NCBI GenBank assembly: GCA_041487815.1
Contig: JBGPOB010000138.1
Span: 1 to 9,283 of the forward strand
Source of the DNA: CANJBX01 sp041487815
GTDB lineage: Bacteria > Pseudomonadota > Alphaproteobacteria > Rhizobiales > Xanthobacteraceae
Direction: 5' to 3'
Length of the DNA stretch: 9,283 bases
This document shows positions 1 through 7,009 of this stretch, piece by piece. Within the stretch, counting starts at the first letter, position 1; each line of letters begins with the position of its first letter. The notes beneath the pieces are model-generated. The model saw only the letters and a program-made list of their open reading frames with translations. It was not told the origin of the DNA and did not search any database. A program made the translations under genes and the position numbers.

Positions 1-10
1 GGCGGCCGAA

Positions 11-40
11 TTGACACCCCAGGGCATACCGCATCATAGT
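11..40 (+). promoter_or_regulatory. Candidate sigma70-type promoter of the RutA-like monooxygenase gene
   Basis: A perfect -35 hexamer TTGACA (11-16) is followed after 18 bases by CATAGT (35-40), which matches 4 of 6 positions of the -10 consensus. It would start transcription near base 47 and leave a leader of roughly 65 bases before the ATG at 114. The assignment is by motif only. No operator-like repeat was seen beside it. Confidence 0.35.
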
Positions 41-113
41 TGTTCTAATTCAGGCGCGCCCCAATGCTTGTGCAAATATCCCGGGCAGAGCCGGAGCGTA
101 TTGGGGGAATGCG

Positions 114-1247
114 ATGGATCGAATCCCGCGGACAGACCAGTTGCGAGAGGCGAGTAATCCTCTCTTCAACGATCGCAAGTTGCGGCTCGGCACATTCTCC
201 ACAAATCTGAGCGGCGGTTGCGCAATCTCAAGTATCGAGGGCGTATTGAAGGCAGATTGGGCAAGTACTCTCACACTTGCAAAACTTGCCGACGAAATGG
301 AGTTCGAGGCGCTGGTGCCGGTCGGGCGCTGGAAGGGCTTCGGAGGGGTGACCAATTTCAATGGAGCAGGATTTGAATCATTCTCTTGGGCTGCTGGGAT
401 TGGCGCAGCGACTAAGTATTCGGGTGTGTTTGCGACATCTCATGTGCCGACAATCCACCCGGTCATGGCGGCCAAGCAGGCAACAACCATCGATCATATC
501 ACTGAGGGGCGCTTCAGCTTGAATATCGTCACTGGTTGGTACCAGCCCGAGATCGAGATGTTCGGCGAGCCACAGATGGAACATGACCAACGTTATGACC
601 GCGCGGTGGAATGGCTTGAAGTAATTAAGCGGCTATGGACGGAAGAGGAGGAGTTCGACTACCAAGGAAAATTTTACAAGGTCGCAAAGGGTTGGCTTAA
701 GCCCAAGCCGATCCAAAAGCCCTATCCAGTGATCATGAACGCCGGGGGATCCGAAAAAGGACGTCATTTCGCGGCAAGATATTGCGATGTTGCTTTCCTC
801 AATCTTGGCTCAAGCGATATTGACTACATTAAAGCGCAAATTGACACCTACAAAAAATTGGCACGAGAAGAATACGGCCGCGAACTTCAGGTCTGGAGCC
901 ACGCTTACATCGTTCAGGGCGAAACGGAAGCGGACGCAAAATCCTTTTTCAACTACTACGTTCATGAAAAGGGAGATTGGCAGGCAGCTCACAACTTGTT
1001 GAACATGTTGGGCCTCAATTCCAAAGGTATCCCTCCGGAAAAACTCCAAGAGTTAAAGGTCCATTTCGTGGCCGGCTGGGGCGGTTATCCTCTCGTCGGG
1101 ACAAAGGAACAGATTGTCGACGAGCTCGCGAAACTCGCTCGAGCGGGCTTCGACGGAGTTATCCTATCCTGGGCACGTTACATCGAGGAAATGCGTCAAT
1201 TTCAGACTGAAACTTTGCCCTTACTGCAGCAGGCCGGCCTGCGCTAG
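114..1247 (+). CDS. LLM-class flavin-dependent monooxygenase, RutA/SfnG-like
   Basis: A 377-residue protein of the bacterial luciferase superfamily, which oxygenates small N- or S-containing organics using FMNH2 from a partner reductase. Family landmarks in order: strand 1 KLRLGTFSTN (22-31), GFGGVTNF (75-82) followed by the FESFSWAAG helix, the core motif GRFSLNIVTGW (132-142), HDQRYDRAVEWL (157-168), the flavin-phosphate-type stretch MNAGGSEKGR (208-217), and LVGTKEQIVDEL (327-338). The GFGG, LESF-like and NIVTGW-x-PE blocks and the C-terminal VG...GVxL segment recall RutA (pyrimidine ring opening) more than SsuD; SfnG-type dimethylsulfone monooxygenases are also related. Length fits the family. 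The ATG at 114 has GGGGGA five bases upstream. No rutB-F genes and no flavin reductase lie in the window, so the substrate is unknown. The gene converges with the ABC importer, 72 bases apart, and could act on the imported solute. Confidence 0.85.
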   Translation: MDRIPRTDQLREASNPLFNDRKLRLGTFSTNLSGGCAISSIEGVLKADWASTLTLAKLADEMEFEALVPVGRWKGFGGVTNFNGAGFESFSWAAGIGAATKYSGVFATSHVPTIHPVMAAKQATTIDHITEGRFSLNIVTGWYQPEIEMFGEPQMEHDQRYDRAVEWLEVIKRLWTEEEEFDYQGKFYKVAKGWLKPKPIQKPYPVIMNAGGSEKGRHFAARYCDVAFLNLGSSDIDYIKAQIDTYKKLAREEYGRELQVWSHAYIVQGETEADAKSFFNYYVHEKGDWQAAHNLLNMLGLNSKGIPPEKLQELKVHFVAGWGGYPLVGTKEQIVDELAKLARAGFDGVILSWARYIEEMRQFQTETLPLLQQAGLR

Positions 1248-1319
1248 TGGATCGCAGCAGTTCGTCAACACTACCGAATGGCGGAAATCACGAGAGAACT
1301 GCACAGTGACCTCGGCGGA

Positions 1320-2030
1320 TCAGACGCCAAGCCAAGCTTGGCGCATGTCGGCTGCCTGCTGAAGCGCGGACCCGGTCCCGGACCAGCGCACCCGACCCTT
1401 ACCGAGGATGACGATGTAATCGGCGAGGTCCATCGCCAATGCAAAATTCTGCTCTACGAGCACCATTGTCATGCCTTCGGCCTTGAGATCGCGAAGAATG
1501 GCTTTGATTTGCTGCACGATCAACGGCGCAAGCCCCTCGCTTGGCTCATCGAGAAGCAATAGTCGCGGATGCCCGACAAGCGCCCGAGCGATCGCCAACA
1601 TCTGCTGCTCACCGCCGGACAGCTGCATTCCGCCGACCTTGCGGCGCTCTGCGAGCACGGGAAACGTCTTGGACACGCGGGCGAGCGACCAGTTTGAGCG
1701 CGAACCTGCATCCCTTGCGGCAATTGCTAGATTTTCCTCGACCGTCAGCGAAGGGAAGATCGCGCGCGTCTCCTGAACAAAGCCGATACCGGTTCGTGCG
1801 ATTGCATAGGTGCTCAGCCTGTCGATGCGACGGCCGTCGAAGATAACTCGTGCGCTCCGCGGCTCCACCATCCGCATGATCGAACGGAGTGTTGTGGTTT
1901 TGCCCGCACCGTTGCGACCCAGCAGCGCCACCACTTGGCCCTGTGGGACGCTGAAGCCGACACCTTGCAGGATGTGGCTGTCACCGAAATATGTGTGAAG
2001 TTCTTCAACCAATAGAAGCGGGGAGGTCAT
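1320..2030 (-). CDS. livF: Liv-type ABC transporter ATP-binding protein LivF
   Basis: One of the two cytoplasmic ATPases that power a HAAT-family (branched-chain amino acid-type) importer. The 236-residue length is normal for LivF. Visible motifs are Walker A GRNGAGKTT (38-46), Q-loop Q86 in FVQETRAIFP, ABC signature LSGGEQQ (137-143), and Walker B LLLLDE (157-162) followed by the LivF-typical PSEGLAP. The usual switch histidine is replaced in LVEQN (191-195), as is customary in LivF proteins. The ATG overlaps the livG stop as ATGA (2027-2030), implying translational coupling. It is the last gene of the operon and ends convergently with the monooxygenase gene; no strong terminator is evident between them. 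The substrate may not be leucine: many Liv paralogues in soil alphaproteobacteria carry aromatics, amides or urea. Confidence 0.93.
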   Translation of the reverse strand: MTSPLLLVEELHTYFGDSHILQGVGFSVPQGQVVALLGRNGAGKTTTLRSIMRMVEPRSARVIFDGRRIDRLSTYAIARTGIGFVQETRAIFPSLTVEENLAIAARDAGSRSNWSLARVSKTFPVLAERRKVGGMQLSGGEQQMLAIARALVGHPRLLLLDEPSEGLAPLIVQQIKAILRDLKAEGMTMVLVEQNFALAMDLADYIVILGKGRVRWSGTGSALQQAADMRQAWLGV

Positions 2031-2800
2031 GGCCGTACCACAGCATCGGCTCCGGCGAACCCGCCCTGACCTAGATAGCGCTCGCGCACGATGCTAGACG
2101 CTTGGATCTCGGCCGGGGTTCCCTGTTCGAGGACCCGGCCGTAATCGAGAACGATAATCCGGTCCGCGAAGCTGAGGACGATATCCATATCGTGCTCGAT
2201 GACGATGACGGTGAGGGCACGCGGCAGTGCATTGATCAAGTCGTGCATCCGTCGGGTTTCCTCGTAGCTCATCCCCGATGTCGGCTCATCGAGCAACAGC
2301 ACCGTCGGTTCGCAAGCGAGCGCAAGTCCAACTTCAAGCTGGCGTTGACTGCCGTAGCTCATGTGACGTGCCGGTCGATCGAGTTCATCCAAAAGGCCCA
2401 CTTTGGCGGCAACATTGTCCGCGCAAGCGTGCGCGCTGTGGAAACCTCGAAATGATCGCCAGAACGTCGGCATCAAGCCAGCTTTGATTCCGCAAGCTAT
2501 GCCTAGATTTTCGCGAACCGTCAGCTCAGGAAACAGGTTATTCCGTTGAAAGCTTCGCGCAATTCCAATTTGCGCGCGTTCTTCCTGGGAATGTGACGTA
2601 ATGTCCACATCGTTGAGCAATATCTTTCCATAATTAGGCCTTAGTGAACCCGACAACAGATTGAACAAGGTCGTCTTGCCGGCACCATTCGGGCCAATCA
2701 TCGCATATCGGATTCCGGATTCGAACCGCAAGCTGACGTCCTGCGTCGCCGTCAACGCGCCAAACGATTTACGAAGGTTCTGAGTTTCGAGAACGCTCAC
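2027..2800 (-). CDS. livG: Liv-type ABC transporter ATP-binding protein LivG
   Basis: The second ATPase of the importer, 257 residues, expected to pair with LivF under the LivHM membrane dimer. Walker A is GPNGAGKTT (36-44), the Q-loop glutamine is Q85 in SFQRNNLFP, the signature is the relaxed form MSYGSQRQLE (147-156), Walker B is VLLLDE (167-172), and the switch histidine is H203 in IEHDMD. The RENLGIACG segment and the long helical insert after it are typical of LivG. The start codon is GTG at 2800, overlapping the livM TGA as GTGA (2797-2800); the 3' end overlaps livF by 4 bases. Both overlaps point to coupled translation and fixed subunit stoichiometry. Nothing appears broken. Confidence 0.93.
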   Translation of the reverse strand: MSVLETQNLRKSFGALTATQDVSLRFESGIRYAMIGPNGAGKTTLFNLLSGSLRPNYGKILLNDVDITSHSQEERAQIGIARSFQRNNLFPELTVRENLGIACGIKAGLMPTFWRSFRGFHSAHACADNVAAKVGLLDELDRPARHMSYGSQRQLEVGLALACEPTVLLLDEPTSGMSYEETRRMHDLINALPRALTVIVIEHDMDIVLSFADRIIVLDYGRVLEQGTPAEIQASSIVRERYLGQGGFAGADAVVRP

Positions 2801-3783
2801 ACCTCGTCCTCGGATTCCGGGTGGTGCTCGAGCTTACTCTTTGCAGAAAGTCGCTGTTGAATCTGCATCACCGCGCCGACGATTCCGTTCGGCATAAACA
2901 GGGCAACGCCAATGAATACCAATCCGAGCCAAAGATACCAATAGCCGAACAGTGACGAGAGCGTGTGCTTGAGTACGATGAGGAGTGTTGCACCGATGAT
3001 GGGTCCGATCAGCGTCCCAATTCCGCCCGTCACCACTGCGATCAGCACATCTCCCGATACGAACCAGTTGCCGACGTCAGGCGAGATGAAATTGGCGTGT
3101 TGAGCCATCAACGAACCGGCGAAAGCGGCAATCGTTCCGGATCCGACGTAGGCCGCCATTCGGTAGTTGAACACGTTGCCGCCGAGCGCGCGCACGCGAC
3201 CGGGATTCTGGCGAATTGCCGACAGCATTCGGCCAAACGGCGAGCCAAGCACGATCTCCAGCCCCACCCAGATTACCGCACAGACGATCATCGTTACGGT
3301 CGCGAATGCGCCCGCGCTTTTCATATCGATACCGATCGGGGACAGATCCACCCGCGGCACCCCGCCCATGCCGTCGCCGCCATTGAACATCGGATTGCGA
3401 AACGCCCAGGCATAGAACATCAACGACAAGGCGAGCGTCACCATGATGAAGAAGACGCCACTGGTGCGCAGGACGAAGAGGCCCGCAATCGCCGCGATCA
3501 ACGCGCCGGCCACGATAGCCGCTAGCATCGCGGCGCCGGGCGGCCAGCCCGCCAGGACGGTCAAGCCGCCGAAGATATACGCGCCGATACCGAAGAAGCC
3601 GGCATGGCCGAACGAAACGAGGCCACAGAGGGCGAGCAAATCAAGACTCATTGCGAAGATCGCAAAGATTGCGATCTCAGCCATCAGTTCGCGTCCGAAT
3701 GCGCCGACCAGGAAATAACTTACGATCGCGGATACGGCCATCGCGACCGCGATCGCACGGCGCCAAAGATCGGTCCCAGTCAT
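2797..3783 (-). CDS. livM: Liv-type ABC transporter permease LivM
   Basis: An inner-membrane permease of 328 residues with many hydrophobic segments (for example 11-29, 34-55, 84-105, 108-126, 160-178, 246-271 and 281-297). It has the LivM hallmark LVSFGHAGFFGIGAY (55-69), the cytoplasmic coupling region GRMLSAIRQNPGRVRALG (184-201) that docks on the ATPases, and GGIGTLIGPIIGA (253-265). The tail after 305 is charged and lies in the cytoplasm. The ATG at 3783 follows livH after a 9-base gap and has only a weak AGG-type ribosome site, so translation probably depends on livH read-through coupling. The stop overlaps the livG GTG start. Length and motifs are those of an intact family member. Confidence 0.92.
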   Translation of the reverse strand: MTGTDLWRRAIAVAMAVSAIVSYFLVGAFGRELMAEIAIFAIFAMSLDLLALCGLVSFGHAGFFGIGAYIFGGLTVLAGWPPGAAMLAAIVAGALIAAIAGLFVLRTSGVFFIMVTLALSLMFYAWAFRNPMFNGGDGMGGVPRVDLSPIGIDMKSAGAFATVTMIVCAVIWVGLEIVLGSPFGRMLSAIRQNPGRVRALGGNVFNYRMAAYVGSGTIAAFAGSLMAQHANFISPDVGNWFVSGDVLIAVVTGGIGTLIGPIIGATLLIVLKHTLSSLFGYWYLWLGLVFIGVALFMPNGIVGAVMQIQQRLSAKSKLEHHPESEDEV

Positions 3784-3792
3784 CCTGGCGTG

Positions 3793-4674
3793 TCAAACGC
3801 GGAACCGCCCTGCCGGCAGCAAGCCGTGCGGGCGGAATACGAGTACAACGGCCATCACCGTATAGATCATCATCATGGCAAACTGCGGCAGCAGAATCTT
3901 GCCAAACGTGTCCGCGAAGGCGATCAGCAGTGAACCGACGATTGCCCCCTTAAGGCTGCCAGGCCCGCCGACGACGACGACGATCAACACCAGTATGATG
4001 ATCGAAATGTCCATTCCGGGATAGACACCAAAAATTGGGGCGGCGGCAACACCGGCGACCCCCGCCAGATATGCGCCGAGCGCGAACACAAAAGTGAAGA
4101 CCAACCCAATATTTATGCCGAGCGTCTCGACCGTCGCCCGGTCGTCAACGCCTGCTCGCACGACCGCGCCCACCCGAGTACGCTCTAGCCCTAGATAAAG
4201 TGCAATCTGAACAAAGAGGCCGAGAGCAATTATGAAAAGCCGGTAGGCCGGGTATTCAAAGCCAAAGAAGTTGACGGTGTGGCTCAATATTATCGGCTGC
4301 GGGACGCTGTTGGGAGCGTCTCCAAAAAGCATTCGCACGCAGTCACCGCCGACATAAATAACGCCGACCGTCAGGAGAACCTGAACAAGGTGACCCTTGG
4401 TCACAGCCCGACGCAGCACACCGAAATAGAGCAGCAGCCCGATGGCCGTGCTTATGAGTGGAGCCACTAACAAACAGAGCCAGAAGGATCCGCCCCGCTG
4501 TGCAATACTCAGGGCGGCGTAGGCCGAGAACATGTAAATCGTACCGTGGGCCAAGTTTAGGTAATCCATGAGCCCAAAGGTCACCGACAGGCCGATCGCG
4601 AGCAGGAACAACAGCATCGCCAATTGCAGCGAATTCAAAAGTTGCTCAGCCAATAAACCTGGATCGAGGAGCAT
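3793..4674 (-). CDS. livH: Liv-type ABC transporter permease LivH
   Basis: A 293-residue polytopic membrane protein, partner of LivM in the translocation pore. Family motifs are FGLMDYLNLAHGTIYM (33-48), the ATPase-docking loop RTRVGAVVRAGVDDRATV (165-182) leading into ETLGIN, and VVGGPGSLKGAIVGS (234-248). Hydrophobic segments lie near 14-36, 43-58, 64-84, 98-110, 145-162, 190-212, 222-236 and 262-280. The protein ends with the family-typical RPHGLLP followed by a basic tip. It is preceded by the binding-protein gene across a 101-base gap that contains a hairpin, and followed by livM after 9 bases. The ATG at 4672-4674 is preceded on the coding strand by pyrimidine-rich sequence with only a modest Shine-Dalgarno, suggesting lower output than the binding protein. 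Confidence 0.92.
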   Translation of the reverse strand: MLLDPGLLAEQLLNSLQLAMLLFLLAIGLSVTFGLMDYLNLAHGTIYMFSAYAALSIAQRGGSFWLCLLVAPLISTAIGLLLYFGVLRRAVTKGHLVQVLLTVGVIYVGGDCVRMLFGDAPNSVPQPIILSHTVNFFGFEYPAYRLFIIALGLFVQIALYLGLERTRVGAVVRAGVDDRATVETLGINIGLVFTFVFALGAYLAGVAGVAAAPIFGVYPGMDISIIILVLIVVVVGGPGSLKGAIVGSLLIAFADTFGKILLPQFAMMMIYTVMAVVLVFRPHGLLPAGRFRV

Positions 4675-4695
4675 GGATGGAAGAGCCGGCGCGCG

Positions 4696-4726
4696 GAATG
4701 CCGCCCTTAATACGGTAGCGGCATTC
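4696..4726 (-). promoter_or_regulatory. Intercistronic hairpin between the binding-protein gene and livH
   Basis: The gap between the binding-protein stop and the livH start carries a perfect 9-base stem, GAATGCCGC (4696-4704) pairing with GCGGCATTC (4718-4726), with a 13-base loop. No T-run follows on the minus strand, so it is not a classical terminator. In binding-protein-dependent operons such structures often stabilise the upstream message or cause partial termination so that the binding protein is made in excess. That role here is inferred. Confidence 0.35.
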
Positions 4727-4775
4727 GCCGCTCAAATAGAAACGGCGTTCGGCGTGTCATCGGCAACATCACCGG

Positions 4776-5984
4776 CTAGCCGGCTGGCTTCATCTCACAG
4801 GCACTCGCATCCTGGGCGACCTGGGGGATCGTGTCCAAGAGCTTGAATTGGGTCTTGCCGCTCTCCTTGACGGTCTGGACGATATAAATGTTCTGGATGA
4901 CGTGGTTCGTCTTCGGATCGATCTTCATGGGACCTCGAGGACCGGTTAACGACACCTGCCCGAACGCTTTTGCCAGCGCCACTTTGTCGTCCGTTCGTCC
5001 ATTCACCGCCTGCAGCCCGGCAAGGATAAACCGCATTGAATCGTATGCCATAACAGCGAACTCGGACCCGGGCGTGCCATAAGCCTCTTGGTATGCCGTC
5101 TGAAACGCCTTGTTCGCCGCGCTGTCGAGCTCCGGGATGTAGTTCAGCGACGTGATTGAACCGACCACTTCATCGCCGATTGCCTGCCAGAGCGCTGGCG
5201 ACGTGGTACCGAGCGTATTCACCATCTGAATTTTGTCCTTCAGTCCGAACGACGCGTATTGCTTGAAAAAGAGGATCGCCTCCGCACCATAGTAGATCGC
5301 ATAAATTGCGTCGGGATTTGCCGCGCGCGCTTGGCTCAGATACGGACCGAAGTCTTTGGTCTGGAAAAAGGGAGAGAACGCTTCGCCGACAATCTGCCCG
5401 CCGGCAGCCTCGAACTGTTTGCGAAATGATCGGCCGAGTTCTCGCGGAGTCACGAAATCGGCGCCGAGAATAAAGATACGCTTGATCCCGCGCTTCACCA
5501 ACCAAGGTCCGAACGGGTCAGCAACCTGACTGTTCGCAAACGACAGTCGAAATACCCATGGACTGCATTTTTCGCCGGTCAAAGCGTCGGCAGCGGCATT
5601 GGTGATAACAACCGGCAGCTTGCTGCTGCTCGTCAACTGGGTGACGGCCAATGCAACGCCCGAATTGAAGAAGCCTGTCATCAGGTCGACTTGGTCGCTT
5701 GAAATCAGCTTGCGTGCCTTCTGCAAGCCAACATTAGGATTCGATGCATCGTCCTCATGGATAAGTTCCACGGGTCGATCTCCTACCTTTCCACCAGCTT
5801 GTTTTAACGCAAGTTGCAGTCCGTCCATTTGCTGTTTGCCCTGCAGTACATCGGGGCCCGTCGTCGGGAGTACAACGCCGACCTTGATCGGATCGGCAGC
5901 AAATGATGCAGATGAAAGAGGAAATGATGCCGACGAAAGAATAAGCCCAAGCAAGATGCCCTTACCCAAGCGATGGAGATTCAT
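4776..5984 (-). CDS. Periplasmic substrate-binding protein of the Liv-type ABC importer (LivJ/LivK-like)
   Basis: A 402-residue Leu/Ile/Val-binding-protein-like receptor (Peripla_BP_6 type fold) that captures the solute and delivers it to LivHM. The N-terminus has basic residues, a hydrophobic core (about 9-19) and an SFA|AD site, so signal peptidase I cleavage is expected after residue 29. The mature protein starts DPIKVGVVLPTTGP, then EDDASNPNVGLQKARKLI (77-94), the typical first-lobe block. Two cysteines, C140 and C396, could form a disulfide. The ATG at 5984 is chosen over one 23 codons upstream because GGGAGGGA sits directly before it and the signal peptide then starts correctly. It is first in the operon, 101 bases ahead of livH. 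The ligand cannot be read from sequence; the adjacent monooxygenase suggests a catabolic substrate. Confidence 0.92.
   Translation of the reverse strand: MNLHRLGKGILLGLILSSASFPLSSASFAADPIKVGVVLPTTGPDVLQGKQQMDGLQLALKQAGGKVGDRPVELIHEDDASNPNVGLQKARKLISSDQVDLMTGFFNSGVALAVTQLTSSSKLPVVITNAAADALTGEKCSPWVFRLSFANSQVADPFGPWLVKRGIKRIFILGADFVTPRELGRSFRKQFEAAGGQIVGEAFSPFFQTKDFGPYLSQARAANPDAIYAIYYGAEAILFFKQYASFGLKDKIQMVNTLGTTSPALWQAIGDEVVGSITSLNYIPELDSAANKAFQTAYQEAYGTPGSEFAVMAYDSMRFILAGLQAVNGRTDDKVALAKAFGQVSLTGPRGPMKIDPKTNHVIQNIYIVQTVKESGKTQFKLLDTIPQVAQDASACEMKPAG
5901..5940 (-). repeat. Short tandem duplication inside the binding-protein signal peptide
   Basis: Bases 5901-5919 and 5922-5940 are near-identical 19-mers (two mismatches) at a 21-base period. 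They encode SSASF twice in a row (SSASFPLSSASFA) just before the signal peptidase site. The period is exactly seven codons, so the frame is kept. Confidence 0.7.
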
Positions 5985-6215
5985 TATTCCCTCCCTGAAA
6001 TTAAAGCGTCGCGCCGCCTTTAAGATGGCGAGTGATAGGTCGTAAGAATTCAACTCGATTGTGGGATATCACGTCTATGGCGTCAATGATGGCCTTGTCA
6101 CGTCGTTGGGCTTTCGGGCGGCGACGATTGCGCCGTAGAGTTGAAATGACCAACATCTGCATGCAGGAGGAGTCTCTGCCGTCGCATGTCTTTTGGACAC
6201 GCGGCTGACAGTTGC
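5985..6215. other. Gene-free leader and upstream region of the importer operon
   Basis: No credible coding region is seen here. It holds the binding-protein Shine-Dalgarno, the leader, the candidate promoter at 6058-6086 and, upstream of it, a perfect 10-base palindrome CTGCATGCAG (6157-6166) that could be an operator half-pair or chance. The decayed transposase sequence begins at its right-hand end. Confidence 0.5.
6058..6086 (-). promoter_or_regulatory. Candidate sigma70-type promoter of the Liv-type importer operon
   Basis: Read on the minus strand, TTGACG (6086-6081, 5 of 6 consensus) is followed by an optimal 17-base spacer and CACAAT (6063-6058, 4 of 6 consensus). Transcription would start near 6051, giving a leader of about 65 bases before the ATG at 5984. 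Position, strand and spacing all fit the five-gene operon. Confidence 0.45.
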
Positions 6216-6530
6216 AGCTCCGCGTTCAGCGATCGACGGCCGCCATCCATCGGTCGGATACATCCATCATTTCGATTGCGGCTCACAGTACGCCGCAGAG
6301 TCACGTCGCGATCTTATGGCCGCTCACGGTCTGTGGGGCTAGATGGGACGGTGAGGCAATCCTTACAAAGACGCCAAAGCTGAGCGCTTTATGACAACGG
6401 TGATGGTTGAAGGCGTTCATCTCTGGGATTATCGGGCGCCCGCCGCCGTCGTCGCCGAACTTCCGCATTCCAACAAGGCGCTGAATCCGACCGGCGTCCA
6501 TGGGTCGGTCACCCGATGGGCGGCTGGATT
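6216..6530 (+). pseudogene. Relic of an IS3-family insertion-sequence transposase (OrfB C-terminal half)
   Basis: Translation in shifting plus-strand frames gives the C-terminal part of an IS3-type DDE transposase. A first piece reads SDRRPPSIGRIH (about 6219-6255, family form RRP..GLIHHSD). The frame then shifts to IHHFDCGSQYAAE (6262-6300), matching the IHHSDRGSQYA block with the second catalytic Asp, then DLMAAHGLWG, an in-frame TAG (6340) and TGA (6352), and GNPYKDAKAERF (6355-6390), matching the GNPYDNAKAESF block with the third catalytic Glu. VEGVHLWDYRAPAAVVAELP follows, and after a further shift SMGRSPD (6497-6517), resembling the terminal SALGYRSPD. At least two frameshifts and two stops make it non-functional. 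Neither OrfA, the N-terminal half, nor clear terminal inverted repeats are visible. The exact borders are uncertain. Confidence 0.82.
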
Positions 6531-6704
6531 GCTCTCCAAGTGGCGGTTCACTCAACGGAGCGCAGGAAAACGCATACCGTCAAAAGTTTTGGCGGCTTGC
6601 CTTCGCCGGGTCGTGCCGCATCGAATGTGGGGATCGCGTCTCTTATCGACCGGGCAGGGCAGGCGAACGCAGGTGCGAAAAATCGCACTGAGCATTCATC
6701 TTCC
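6531..6704. other. Unassigned sequence between two gene relics
   Basis: No reading frame here gives recognisable family motifs. A plus-strand frame stays open across it (from an ATG at 6516 to the stop at 6980) but joins the transposase tail to the molybdoenzyme tail, so it is probably an accidental chimera and not a gene. The right end of the insertion sequence and the truncation point of the molybdoenzyme gene should lie in this stretch. Confidence 0.45.
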
Positions 6705-6980
6705 ACTGTGATCCCACGCGCCGACGTTCCGCGCACGGAGGTCTTCTTCGCCGACACGGCCGACGAGGTTGGCCTCTATGGCGCAAAATCAATGGGCGAG
6801 AGCCCATACAATTCCGTTGCCGCCGCCGTGGGGAATGCGCTTGCCGATGCGACCGGATTGCGTTTCAAGACGCTGCCGTTCAAGGCCGATCGCATCTGGC
6901 AAGAGCTTGCGCAGGAACTGAATAGAGCTTGGGGCCGGTCTGAAATGAATTCGGGGCGCGATCCGGTCCCGGCAGCCTGA
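6705..6980 (+). pseudogene. C-terminal fragment of a xanthine-dehydrogenase-family molybdopterin-binding subunit
   Basis: From about 6711 the frame reads IPRADVPRTEVFFADT, then GLYGAKSMGESPYN (codons at about 6771-6812) and VAAAVGNALADATGLRF, ending at TGA 6978-6980. This is the extreme C-terminus of the large molybdenum subunit of xanthine dehydrogenase, aldehyde or nicotinate dehydrogenase-type hydroxylases. The GAKSMGESP block corresponds to the family's G-x-GE motif that carries the active-site glutamate. Only about 70 of the usual 700-900 residues remain, without the cofactor-binding domains, and no small subunits are nearby, so it cannot function alone. The conserved part is free of stops, suggesting truncation is more recent than the decay of the neighbouring transposase or that the fragment is short enough to have escaped hits. 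Confidence 0.82.
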
Positions 6981-7009
6981 CGGTCGGGCATGAAGTAAGC
7001 GCCGCCGCA

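Noticed and set aside
2965..3525. A 186-codon plus-strand open frame opposite livM.
   Set aside because: Its product is His/Arg-rich without recognisable motifs, and the opposite strand is an unmistakable LivM permease.
5985..6053. An N-terminal extension of 23 residues for the substrate-binding protein.
   Set aside because: It would bury the signal peptide behind a charged leader, and the strong GGGAGGGA site lies directly before the internal ATG at 5984.
6501..6560. VGHPMGGWIALQVAVHSTERR in one plus-strand frame resembles an alpha/beta-hydrolase nucleophile elbow (GHSMGG).
   Set aside because: The nucleophile serine would be proline, no other hydrolase motif occurs on either side, and the same bases in the adjacent frame continue the IS3 transposase relic (RSPD block). 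I regard it as coincidence, though a hydrolase scrap cannot be excluded.
6516..6980. A 154-codon open frame taken as one intact gene.
   Set aside because: Its first part lies on the transposase tail and unassigned sequence, and only its second half matches the xanthine-dehydrogenase C-terminus. No good ribosome site precedes the ATG, so it is a chimera of relics.
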